The translations under genes and the position numbers were made by a program. From positions 1 to 22,435 of the forward strand of contig JASJQH010007062.1 of the NCBI GenBank assembly GCA_040143965.1: 22,435 bases of DNA, written 5' to 3'. Position 1 is the first letter of the stretch; every line of letters begins with the position of its first letter. The stretch comes from Basidiobolus ranarum. Taxonomy: Eukaryota; Basidiobolomycota; Basidiobolomycetes; Basidiobolales. The notes under the pieces are model-generated. The model saw only the letters and a program-made list of their open reading frames with translations. It ran no database searches and was not told the origin of the DNA. Below are positions 1-8,600 of this stretch, in pieces.

Positions 1-2
1 GT

Positions 3-287
3 GGCTCAGGTGGTGAATATGGAGGTAACGGCGGTGGAAGTGGCGGAAAATACGGTGGTGGTGGTGGATCAGGCGGTGACTATGGAGGTAATGGTGGTGG
101 AAGTGGCGGAAAATACAGTGGTGGCGGTGGTGGATCAGGTGGCGACTATGGAGGTAATGGTGGTGGATCAGGTAGTGATTACGGAGGCAACGGCGGTGGA
201 AGCGGCGGAAAATACGGTGGTGGTGGATCAGGCGGCGACTATAGAGGCAATGGTGGTGGAAGCGGTGGATCAGCCTATAAATACTAG
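3..287 (+). CDS. Glycine-rich repeat protein, C-terminal part only
   Basis: The 5' end lies outside the window. Reading codons from base 3 gives 94 residues of almost pure Gly with Ser, Asn, Tyr, Asp and Lys, ending in SAYKY and a TAG at 285-287. The repeat is built from blocks such as GSGGDYGGNGG and GSGGKYGGGG, in about six degenerate copies. Frame 1 of the same DNA is also open but would be Val/Glu/Met-rich, an artefact of GGT/GGA codons read out of phase. An AATAAA at 372-377, 85 bases after the stop, is a plausible polyadenylation signal. Such proteins in fungi are cell-wall or RNA-associated, but no domain is visible here, so function is unknown. The frame is confident because of its composition and clean stop. 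Confidence 0.75.
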   Translation, partial: GSGGEYGGNGGGSGGKYGGGGGSGGDYGGNGGGSGGKYSGGGGGSGGDYGGNGGGSGSDYGGNGGGSGGKYGGGGSGGDYRGNGGGSGGSAYKY

Positions 288-911
288 GTATAACATCATA
301 AAAATGAAGAAACTTTATGGTTTTTGTATACATATACACAAATACCTTTCTAAATATATATCAATTGGGGAAATAAAATTGAATTAGATCATTTATCAGA
401 ATATGCATATTAGGCCAAGTATATGACTAGTGATAAGCAGTGTTCCTTCCCAATCACTCGATCCGTCAAGAAGGATAAAGTGCTTATGATTATGGTTATG
501 GTTACAACTTTTACTCTCAGGTGATTGTGATACTTTATAATGTGAACCTGTACTCTTTTAACTCATTGCTCACTATTATTTTCTTTCCCTCCACGTGATG
601 ATCACCTAGACTCACTGATTTGTTGTAGTACTGATTAAACCGATACTAAAATAGAGAAATAGCTTCCATATGTTGGAATGGTTTTCGGGAGAGAAAGCAA
701 ATGTTAAATATAAATACTGATATTCAATCGAATGTGTAGTGGTAATCTGATTCAACAATTTGACCCTATATTTACAATGCTCTATGAATCCTAGGTATAC
801 ACAACGTTAACACCAATAAACGGTCAACTTTGGATCTGACATTAGTAGTAATCTGCTTGATCAGAAATATTCTTTAGTCAACTATATTTTGAATCATGTA
901 GCCACATGACT
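288..911. other. Intergenic, no gene seen
   Basis: The first 90 bases are probably the 3' UTR of the glycine-rich gene, with AATAAA at 372-377. The rest is AT-rich with frequent stops in all frames. I see no RNA gene, repeat or promoter motif I can support. It also holds the 3' flank of the minus-strand cysteine-rich gene. Confidence 0.6.
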
Positions 912-1103
912 CTAAGCACACCTATCACGGCAAGAGTTTCCATGACTGATGCATCCTAAGTTGCAGGTGTATTGGCCCCTTTGGCATCTGGATAGGCAGG
1001 CAGTTGTATCTCTGGAGCATGCATCCTTACATGGATTCCGTGCCTCCACAGCAATTGCTACGGTAATAACAGCTAAGATCAAGCGGAGAGGAGAGAACTT
1101 CAT
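912..1103 (-). CDS. Small secreted cysteine-rich protein with four CX3C pairs
   Basis: A 63-residue protein starting at an ATG (1101-1103) and ending in TAG. Residues 1 to about 21 form a textbook signal peptide: Lys2, a hydrophobic core (LRLILAVITVAIAV) and a likely cleavage after VEA. The mature part of about 42 residues has eight cysteines at 25, 29, 36, 40, 47, 51, 58 and 62. They form CX3C pairs separated by exactly six residues each time, an 11-residue period repeated four times. CX3C pairs recall helical-hairpin (alpha-hairpinin, Cs alpha/alpha) scaffolds, but I recognise no family. A TATA box sits 40-47 bases upstream of the ATG. Secretion and the regular Cys spacing make it a likely effector, antimicrobial or surface peptide; that role is inference. 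Confidence 0.72.
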   Translation of the reverse strand: MKFSPLRLILAVITVAIAVEARNPCKDACSRDTTACLSRCQRGQYTCNLGCISHGNSCRDRCA

Positions 1104-1142
1104 GATAGTAGTCGAATGGAATAACTAGGAAAAAACCGCCAG

Positions 1143-1150
1143 TTTATATA
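1143..1150 (-). promoter_or_regulatory. TATA box of the cysteine-rich secreted protein gene
   Basis: The minus strand reads TATATAAA, about 40-47 bases upstream of the start codon at 1103. The spacing is similar to the TATA boxes before the two VOC genes and CEP120, which supports a real core promoter with a very short 5' UTR. Confidence 0.55.
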
Positions 1151-1377
1151 TTCCCTTTGGTACTACCCTGGACCACACACAAAAATTATGGTTTTCCGGA
1201 AGTTTATGCTTACCAGAATAAGTGTAACTCCATAATGCAATCGAGAGAGGGCAACTTTAAGAATCTATACCTCAGGTAGTGTTACATTTATGCTACGTAG
1301 ATAATAAATACCACTGCCCATTCCTCAATGATATTGTGCTACATATACAACTTAGTTGCTTACCCATTTGTCTAATC

Positions 1378-1635
1378 AGGAATTTACTTGGAAGTTTGAA
1401 GATATATAGATTTTGATGACTTGTGCTAGAAGCCCCAAACCTTGTACATATGTTCCTAGGATTTTCCTTAACACATTCTACATAGTTGTCTGTTTATATC
1501 CTGACAAAACTATAAATGTTAACTGAATACTCATTAAATCAATATGTGAAAACCAACAATTCTTCTAGTTCTCCAAACCACTTTTAACAAACTCTTAAAA
1601 ACCCAAAATACTTCAACAGCTTGCACTGTTTAAGC
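1378..1635 (-). repeat. Dispersed repeat, copy A (inverted relative to copy B at 22025-22282)
   Basis: Read on the minus strand this stretch aligns along its whole length with 22025-22282. The best block, 1546-1584, is a perfect 39-base match to the reverse complement of 22059-22097. Other shared blocks include GTAGAATGTGTTAAG-like, CTCTAGCACAAG-like and TCTATATAT segments, with short indels between. By eye the overall identity is about 75-80%. There is no open reading frame, so it is a non-autonomous or decayed repeat of unknown class. I saw no clear terminal repeats or target-site duplications. Confidence 0.8.
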
Positions 1636-1899
1636 CAGCAGATTTGGAGCCACTCTAGGCTAAGTGTAGTCTCAAGAATATCAATGGCTTACTATTTCTG
1701 ATAGAGAATCCTTGCTTTGTAGCTAACCATTTCACAAATGTCCGGTTTCTTTCATTACTTCAAAGAATCCTATTCATTGCGAGTGCCATAAAATGTAAGA
1801 CAATTGAATGAAGTGTTCTAAATATCTCTACCTAGTCACTCACATTTGGCAAAAATGTGCACCACCTGCGAATCTTTACATATTTACGTTCGAGCGAAT
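1636..1899. other. Intergenic, no gene seen
   Basis: AT-rich DNA between repeat copy A and the duplicated VOC unit. No open frame, RNA gene or motif is supported. Confidence 0.5.
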
Positions 1900-2031
1900 T
1901 CGTAATCTGATTGGTGAGTAGTCATTTCCAAATGTTTCACTTGAAATCACTGATGTTTGTGATTCACGGTCTGGGCTATTGCCGCAGCTTGTTTTTACCC
2001 AGCATAATGCAAAGAGGCAATCTGGAGAGTG

Positions 2032-2040
2032 AAATATAAA
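2032..2040 (+). promoter_or_regulatory. TATA box of VOC gene copy 1
   Basis: AAATATAAA lies 57 bases before the ATG at 2089 and is preserved exactly, at the same distance, in copy 2. The flanking 50 bases (from about 1993) are more conserved between the copies than the distal flanks, as expected for a core promoter. Confidence 0.6.
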
Positions 2041-2088
2041 GCATCCCTTGGGTCATCATTTAGTCAACATTCATTATATTTTATAGTT

Positions 2089-2439
2089 ATGCTTGATCAC
2101 GTCGGAATATTAGTCAAGAACCTTGCTCAGAGTAAAGAGTTCTATGCACAAGTGCTTCAGCCCCTAGGTCATAAAGTGGAGTTGGAATTTCCTCAAGCTG
2201 TATGTTTTGGGAAGAACGCCATATTTACTATTGCTGAGGGCAGCTCTTCAAATATCCATGTTGCTTTCCGAGCCAATTCCCGCGAAGAGGTGAACCTTTT
2301 TTACGAAACAGCCTTGAAAAATGGTGCCAAGGATAATGGAGCCCCTGGTATTAGAAGCCAATATGCTGATAACTATTATGCAGCTTTTGTTTACGATTTG
2401 GATGGAAATAATTTGGAGGCGGTCTATCATGAGTCCTAA
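2089..2439 (+). CDS. VOC (glyoxalase/bleomycin-resistance fold) protein, copy 1
   Basis: An intronless 116-residue protein. The start at 2089 was chosen because the open frame upstream holds no other ATG (only a GTG inside the promoter) and because a TATA box lies at 2032-2040. It opens with LDHVGILVKNLAQSKEFY, the typical first strand and helix of a VOC domain, and ends with the YDLDGNNLEAVY strand that normally supplies the metal-binding Glu. Candidate metal ligands are His4, His57 and Glu110. A single VOC module of this size usually acts as a dimer, binding a metal and a small substrate (glyoxalase, dioxygenase or resistance-protein chemistry); the substrate cannot be read from sequence. 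AATAAA lies at 2452-2457. Copy 2 at 3367 shares about 84% of residues (97 of 116 by hand count). Confidence 0.88.
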   Translation: MLDHVGILVKNLAQSKEFYAQVLQPLGHKVELEFPQAVCFGKNAIFTIAEGSSSNIHVAFRANSREEVNLFYETALKNGAKDNGAPGIRSQYADNYYAAFVYDLDGNNLEAVYHES

Positions 2440-2640
2440 TGGCATCCATCAAATAAATCCTTTATCTATCGAACGCCACTGAACTGGGCGTATGCAAGTT
2501 ATTGTTTTCACTTTATATTAGAAGTAGTTGTCTCTTGAAAGGATATCTAATGATAGATGGGTTGATTGTTTAGGGATAATGAGTGGTGAGTAACATCGAT
2601 ATAGGCTAGTATATGTGCATTCGTTAGTAGATTTACTTCG

Positions 2641-3169
2641 GGCCATTTGAATCAGCTCACAACTCAGTGTGGTCAAAGATATAGGAAAGCAAATAATAGG
2701 AGGATTGTAGTTCAGTTGTCAATAAAGCTGGGTAAAGTAGGTGGTGTTGCTTAGTATGTGATTTTCTAAAGAAATATCAATTTCAAAGGTTATATTTCAG
2801 TTAGAAATTTGAATACATGTAAAAAAAATAAGCCTTAGCAAATATATGTATATATGTGCAAAATAGGTGCTACGTCTACGGGCTGAAAACACCCCATATA
2901 TTTACCAAAAAAATTGAAGGTGGGAACTTATACACTCTATAGAGCAAGGATCATACCCCCTACTTTATGTTACTTGGAAGGATCATCGCAGTGGACATCA
3001 ACCTACAATAATTAAAAGTTAAATTTGTGCTTTGGCGTCATCAAATGAAACCGTGGCAGTATTCCAACAGTATTCAGTGCCAATTGAATTTCAAGTATGC
3101 CATGAGTATATATAATATATATAACCAAGCCACCAGAAATAACAAGCAGTATTGTATTGCGGTTGTGTT
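2641..3169. other. Intergenic between the duplicated VOC units, no gene seen
   Basis: AT-rich with many stops. A minus-strand open frame at 3012-3263 has no conserved content and overlaps the promoter of VOC copy 2, so it is not called. Confidence 0.5.
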
Positions 3170-3309
3170 TCAGTGAATTGATTAGTTGATACGCATTTCT
3201 GAATGGTTCACATCGAATCACTACTCTGATGTGATCTGTATCCACGGTTTGAGATGCTGCCATAGCTTTCTTTTACCCGGAATAATGTGAAGAGGCCATC
3301 CGGAGAGTG

Positions 3310-3318
3310 AAATATAAA
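3310..3318 (+). promoter_or_regulatory. TATA box of VOC gene copy 2
   Basis: AAATATAAA, 57 bases before the ATG at 3367, is identical in sequence and distance to the box in copy 1. Confidence 0.6.
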
Positions 3319-3366
3319 GCATCGCTTGGCTCACCGTTTGGTCTGCATTCATTATATTCCCTAATC

Positions 3367-3717
3367 ATGATTGATCACGTCGGAATATTAGTCAAGAACC
3401 TTGCCCAGAGTAAGGAGTTCTATACACAAGTGCTTCAGCCTCTTGGCCATAAAGTGGAGTTGGAATATCCTCAAGGTGTAGGTTTTGGGAAGAACGCCAT
3501 GTTTAATATCACTGAGGGGAGCTCTTCAAATACCCATTTTGCTTTCAGAGCCAACTCTCGCGAAGAGGTAGACCGTTTTTACGAAACAGCCCTGAAGATT
3601 GGTGCCAAGGATAATGGAGCCCCTGGTCTCAGAAGCCAGTATGGTGACAACTATTACGCTGCTTTTGTTTACGATTTGGATGGCAATAATCTGGAGGTGG
3701 TCTATCGTGGGCCCTAA
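3367..3717 (+). CDS. VOC (glyoxalase/bleomycin-resistance fold) protein, copy 2
   Basis: The tandem paralogue of the gene at 2089: 116 residues, intronless, with the same start logic. His4, His57 and Glu110 are all kept, and the substitutions (for example Cys39Gly, Ile56Thr, Leu70Arg, Asn78Ile, and HES to RGP at the C-terminus) are scattered. About 84% of residues are shared. With no stop or frameshift in either copy and silent third-position differences throughout, both look functional. An AATAAA lies at 3729-3734, 11 bases after the stop. The substrate is unknown. The duplication suggests dosage or mild specialisation, which is inference. Confidence 0.88.
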   Translation: MIDHVGILVKNLAQSKEFYTQVLQPLGHKVELEYPQGVGFGKNAMFNITEGSSSNTHFAFRANSREEVDRFYETALKIGAKDNGAPGLRSQYGDNYYAAFVYDLDGNNLEVVYRGP

Positions 3718-4110
3718 TGACATTCACAAATAAACACTTTATCCATTAAACTCCACTTTGAACTGGGTGTATACAAACTATTGTTTGTCGCGTTTTACAT
3801 TAAAAGTTATCTCTTAAGGATATCTAATCAGTCATCAACTGTTGAGATTGTAAATGAGTTTATAGTGGGATGAGATCTGAACTATTTAGCAACGTTAGAT
3901 AGTGAGCATTGGATGGCTGATTATTATATAAGTAATCTAAGTAATATTAGGTAGTGGATTGAGTGGATTGATATCAGTGATGCGATTTGGTGCTTAGGGT
4001 TAGTGGCTTAGATTTTACAATTCCAAAATGGCCCAGTTTCTAACACTGAGTAACATCACACTCTGAGCTAGTATATATGGCATAATTGATCACTTCATTA
4101 GCAAGCTCAC

Positions 4111-4999
4111 TTAAAAGCGTTTAAGTTGATAGACTATGCGCAGTCCAGTTCTTCTATTAGCCTAGTGACAGCCAAGTTTTTTCATTAGTGAAGAAGTGTT
4201 GGCGAATCACACATAAGTTTCAGTAACAAATAACAGTCGAAAGAAATAAGTAATGGTCGAGAAAATATTGATTCTTTTCCAATGCTCTGCTTTTCTACAA
4301 TATTAAGTTCAACGCTAGGAAATTCTCTGCTAGATGATTAAAAGCATGTTTAGACGCAAGTCACTTTTTATTCAGGGTAGTGTAAGTAGGGCCCAAAAAA
4401 GAACGAAGGAAAATAACATTGGGTTATGGTCGTGAGATATATCACGAACAAGATCGCTGGTTACACTAATTTGATCTTTAATCGTTCCTTCATTAACCCG
4501 AATACTTGCCTTTATTCTACTTGGAACTCCAGAACAAGCCCACGATTACCAATCATAATGACGAAGTCTTATTGTGGTAGAGAATAATAAATCTAGTGAC
4601 TAAAAGGGACAGTAATGGTACCAACACCTTTGCATTCCTCTTTTGTTCTGTATTCATCTTACCTACATCCAATGAAAACGCCATAAAATTCATAAATAGA
4701 GTTGAGAAGTAACAGAGCCACTAGATTCAGAAGTATTCCTACCCGAATCCTCTTGACGGCTACCTATTTTACTTGGTGATCAACTACTGCGACTGCTTCT
4801 CTAACCTTAGCCCTGAACGATAATTGAATAAAAATAGCACTATCTGCTATTCATAAACACACCAAGCGCCAATCATAAGATAGATTTTCATTAACAAAAC
4901 CGGATTGAAGAAATGGGTTTACAATCAGTATCACGAGGGTCTAGGCATCCTATTGTTAGTTGAACTAATGATGGAGTGATTGGGTAGCCAGGACAAAAT
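4111..4999. other. Intergenic, no gene seen
   Basis: About 0.9 kb of AT-rich DNA without a convincing open frame, RNA gene or repeat. A short imperfect palindrome around 4430-4446 was noted but is too small to call. Confidence 0.5.
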
Positions 5000-5494
5000 T
5001 CATCTGTGGCTTGGGATTATTGACCGGATATCTGGGTGATACAGTGAACAACACCAGAATCCAAATGGATGATTTTCTTGTACTGAAGTAGTGTCATTAA
5101 GACTGCGTATTCTATATATATATGTATCCACTCCAAGTATCATTTGTTTGTTCATATGAACAATGCGTGACTTGAGTAAAACTACCGAAGAATACAGTAA
5201 ATATCGAGAATACCAACTATACGAGAATATCTTGGAGATAATTGTTGGAAAGTCCATATCTTTTCTGGGCTTTATCAATACCAATTTTCTACACTTGCTT
5301 TTTTCTTTGACGAAAGAAACGTCAACACGAATTTTACCACTAGCGTGATAACACAAGGTATTGTCCAAGTAGGAAGTTGCGTGGGATATATATTTGTAAT
5401 ATAAAGTTCCTGTTATATAACTAACAATTATAATTGGTACAAACCAACTTGGTTCTAGAATAAAATCCACGAAATCCTCTCGAAAATTCAGCAA
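5000..5494 (-). CDS. Uncertain open frame of unknown function, divergent from the tricalbin gene
   Basis: An open frame of 164 codons without an ATG at its 5' end (it begins at a TTG; the frame closes upstream at a TAG at 5522-5524). That length is unusual by chance in DNA this AT-rich, so part of it may be exonic. It contains a hydrophobic stretch (WFVPIIIVSYITG) and a basic stretch, but no recognisable motif. A different minus-strand frame beginning at the ATG at 5550-5552 (MALSQPIDWLDLSLRDS...) runs 43 codons and also looks protein-like. It could be a first exon, but no intron of normal length joins the two frames convincingly. The ATG of the neighbouring tricalbin lies only 74 bases away on the other strand. 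Treat as provisional. Confidence 0.28.
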   Translation of the reverse strand: MLNFREDFVDFILEPSWFVPIIIVSYITGTLYYKYISHATSYLDNTLCYHASGKIRVDVSFVKEKSKCRKLVLIKPRKDMDFPTIISKIFSYSWYSRYLLYSSVVLLKSRIVHMNKQMILGVDTYIYRIRSLNDTTSVQENHPFGFWCCSLYHPDIRSIIPSHR

Positions 5495-5525
5495 TTTTAC
5501 GGCTATCTCGGAGTGACAAATCTAA

Positions 5526-5537
5526 CCAATCAATTGG
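5526..5537. promoter_or_regulatory. Inverted pair of CCAAT boxes upstream of the tricalbin gene
   Basis: CCAATCAATTGG holds one CCAAT on each strand, 90-100 bases before the tricalbin ATG, in the short gap between divergent reading frames. CCAAT is bound by the HAP/NF-Y complex in fungi. Whether it is used here is inference. Confidence 0.3.
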
Positions 5538-5626
5538 CTGGGATAGAGCCATCCTAATCTCGGATGGAACAGATGTGGCTAGCACTTAATAAGAACGATT
5601 TTGTACTTGTGAATTGTTCATGCAAC

Positions 5627-8600
5627 ATGTCGAACACTCCTGCTATGCCGAGTGTACCCGTTTCTGAAAACACACCGGACTTGGGTAATGTCCCAAGCAA
5701 AGAAGAGACAACTAGTACACCTAATACTCCCAATATACCTAATATACCTAATATACCTAATATGCCAAGTGTCGAAGTAGTTGAGACAAATACCCTGCCA
5801 CACGCAGATCAGCCAGTTACTTCACCTGTAGTCTCCGAAGAGCCTGCTCAATTACCGAGCGAGCTGGTTCAGGAGAAAATTGTTGCAGAGTTATCTGACT
5901 CTAATACACCAATTCATTCTTTTAATCCGGAGGATTCACCTGAAGAAAAAGCAAACAAGACCAAAGAAACCGCCGGTACGGTTCTACCCAATATTCCTTT
6001 ATCGAGTCGTGACTCGTTTGATACCAAGAGTATCATCAGTGAAAGTTCAAAGGGTCCTTTGAGACGCCAATCTACTGCTAGTACTACTTTGAGACGTCAA
6101 TCCACTGCTAGTACCATAAAGTCCACTTTTTCTACAAATTCAGCTTCAGCCATTGTTGGCTGGAAACAATCCAACGAAAGTTTCTTGGACACTTACTCTG
6201 GACAAGAGTGGCAAAACGCGCTTTGCTTGGTTACTGTGGTTCTAGTTACCTATATTTTGGCCAGCTTAGGACTTGGTTTTGGTTGGTGCTTAATTGTTTT
6301 AATTTTTGCTGGTATGTGATTTATTTCATAATATTTGTGTTATGAAAAGACAAAAAATACTAATGACTCTTGCAATTCTAGCGCAATACTACAAGAATTC
6401 GATCAAAAGATTTCGAAGAAATGCTAGAGATGATATAACACGTGAATTGTCAGTTGCAAAGGTATTTACTTTTAAAATACAACTGCCTCCATTATATTAG
6501 CTAAATATAAGTATCATCCATAGCTTCTCACGGATACCGAGTCCACCGAGTGGTTGAACACCTTCCTCAGTAAATTTTGGTTAATTTACGAGCCAGTTCT
6601 TTCAGCAACGATTGTCGGTATTACCGATGGCATCCTAGCTGTCTCTACACCAGGTTTCTTGGATTCCCTTCGTCTTACCGAGTTTACCTTGGGAACCAAG
6701 GCACCAAGGGTGGAATCAGTTAAGACTTTCACAAATGACGATGATGAGACAGTGGTAAGTGCATGCACCTATGAATATAACTACTGTAGTGAAAATAGAA
6801 TTAATTTGTTTATCAGGAGATGGAGTGGGATGTATCATTCACCCCCAATGATCTTGAAGACCTTACCCACCGTCAACTGAGAAACAAAACCAATCCCAAG
6901 ATTGTTTTGGAAGTTCGCGTGGGTAAAGGGTTTGTTGGGGCTGGAATGCCTATTCTCGTGGAGGATGTTTCCTTCAGAGGCCGTATGAGAGTCAAAATGA
7001 GACTAATGAGTAACTTTCCACATATGCAATCCGTCGATCTATGCTTTATGGAGCCTCCCACTATCGACTATATTCTGAAGCCCATCGGAGGAGAAACGTT
7101 TGGCTTTGATATCTCTCATATCCCTGGGCTGTCGTCTTTCATCAAAGAGCAAATTCACGCCGTACTTGGCCCGATGATGTATAATCCTAACGTCTTCACC
7201 TTAAATATGGAACAGCTGATGAGTGGCGTCGATACGGAAGCTGCTATTGGAGTGCTAAAAATCCGCATTCGCCACGCCAGAAACTTGAAAAATCTTGAAG
7301 TAGTCGGTCTTTCTGATCCTTATGTGAGGTTAAATATCAACAATCGAGCCGAATTGGGACGTACTGCCTTTAAGCAAAATACTTTGAATCCATCTTGGGA
7401 TGAGACGTTCTACATTCTAATTCACGATCTCAACGAAACCCTTGCTCTAGAAGTCTTTGATAAAGAAGAAATTAAGAAGGACCGTAGTTTGGGTACAGCT
7501 ACATTCAATATGTCTTCTTTACTGGATGAGCCCAATCAGGATAACATCATCGCAAAGGTCATCAGAGAACGTGGTAAAGAGCATGGTGAGGTGTGCTTTG
7601 ATGCCAATTATTATCCAGTGATTGAGCCGATTATTGAAGAAGATGGAACCACCACTCAAGTCGAGTCCAACCATGGAATACTCAAAGTATATGTCCATCA
7701 GGCCAAAGACCTTGCTAGCAAAGCTTCCACCAAGCTCAATCCCTATGGCGTCGTTAAACTCAATGGTACCAAGCTTCTTTCTACCAAAATATTGAAGAGA
7801 AAGGCGAACCCGGTTTGGGAAGATGCTGTAGAATGCTTCATAGGTGACAGATCCAAGGCTATTTTGTCCATTGAAATCAAGGATGAACGTGGCCTTGCTG
7901 TAGACCCCTTACTAGGGAATTTCAGCATTGGCTTAAACGAGGCCTTAAAGAGAATGGAAGAGCAAAATCAATGGTTTAACCTTAATGGTCATGCTTCAGG
8001 TAAGGTACGACTATCGTTCGTTTGGAAGCCTGTTGAGATCAAGGGTGGAGTTATCGCATCTGGTCACCTTGCTCCACCTACTGGAGTGGTAAGATTGGAT
8101 ATCATCGAAGCCAAGAATTTGAAGAATGTCGAAAAGATCGGTAAATCGGATCCATATGTTATCGTGTCTGTTTCTGGAAGACCTCTCTCTCGGACTGAAG
8201 TTATCGATAACAATCTAAATCCCTCATGGAACGAAACCCACTATATTGGAGTCAGAAGTCCACGGGAAGTGATATACTTTGATGTGTACGACTTCGATAA
8301 AGTTGGAAAGGACAGACTTTTAGGCTCCACTTCTATTCCTGCTCAACAAATATTGGGCGAACAGATCAACGAGCATCAATGGGGGCCTGGGGCTCCCAAA
8401 GATCTAAAGCTCAATTTGCACCTTGAAGGGAAAGAGAAAGGCGAGATCCATGTTAAAGCTAGTTACAATCCATTTATAGAATTAGATACGGGAAGCAATC
8501 TCGCTGGACCCCAATCACAACCCATTGATCAGTCGCTAGAGAGTTCGGAATCACCCGTCGACACTACCACCGACACCGTTCCACTTGCAAAACCCATTGA

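Larger units (their letters stand above)
1900..2640 (+). repeat. Tandem duplication, unit 1 (VOC gene plus promoter and 3' flank)
   Basis: Homology with unit 2 (about 3170-4110) begins near 1905, runs through a promoter block (about 1993-2044), the whole gene and the AATAAA region, and continues to a shared block beginning GAGTAACATC (2588 here, 4048 in unit 2). The gene offset is 1278 bases. Boundaries were placed by eye. Confidence 0.7.
3170..4110 (+). repeat. Tandem duplication, unit 2 (VOC gene plus flanks, with extra downstream DNA)
   Basis: Homologous to unit 1 (1900-2640). The upstream, coding and immediate 3' parts are collinear, but the shared GAGTAACATC block lies about 180 bases further downstream than in unit 1 (gene offset 1278, block offset 1460). 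One copy has therefore gained or lost sequence between about 3840 and 4045. Confidence 0.65.

Noticed and set aside
1-387. 128-codon plus-strand frame 1 over the glycine-rich repeat
   Set aside because: It is an out-of-phase reading of a GGN-rich repeat; the Gly/Ser/Tyr frame from base 3 has the natural composition and its own stop.
2029-2088. GTG-initiated N-terminal extension of the VOC proteins (also 3307-3366)
   Set aside because: It has no ATG, covers the TATA box, and its sequence identity is explained by promoter conservation.
2248-2445. Minus-strand frames opposite both VOC genes (also 3526-3723)
   Set aside because: Both copies show them because the sense genes are conserved; no codon signal or motif of their own.
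4430-4446. Short palindrome CGTGA-N6-TCACG
   Set aside because: Too short to distinguish from chance and isolated from any gene.
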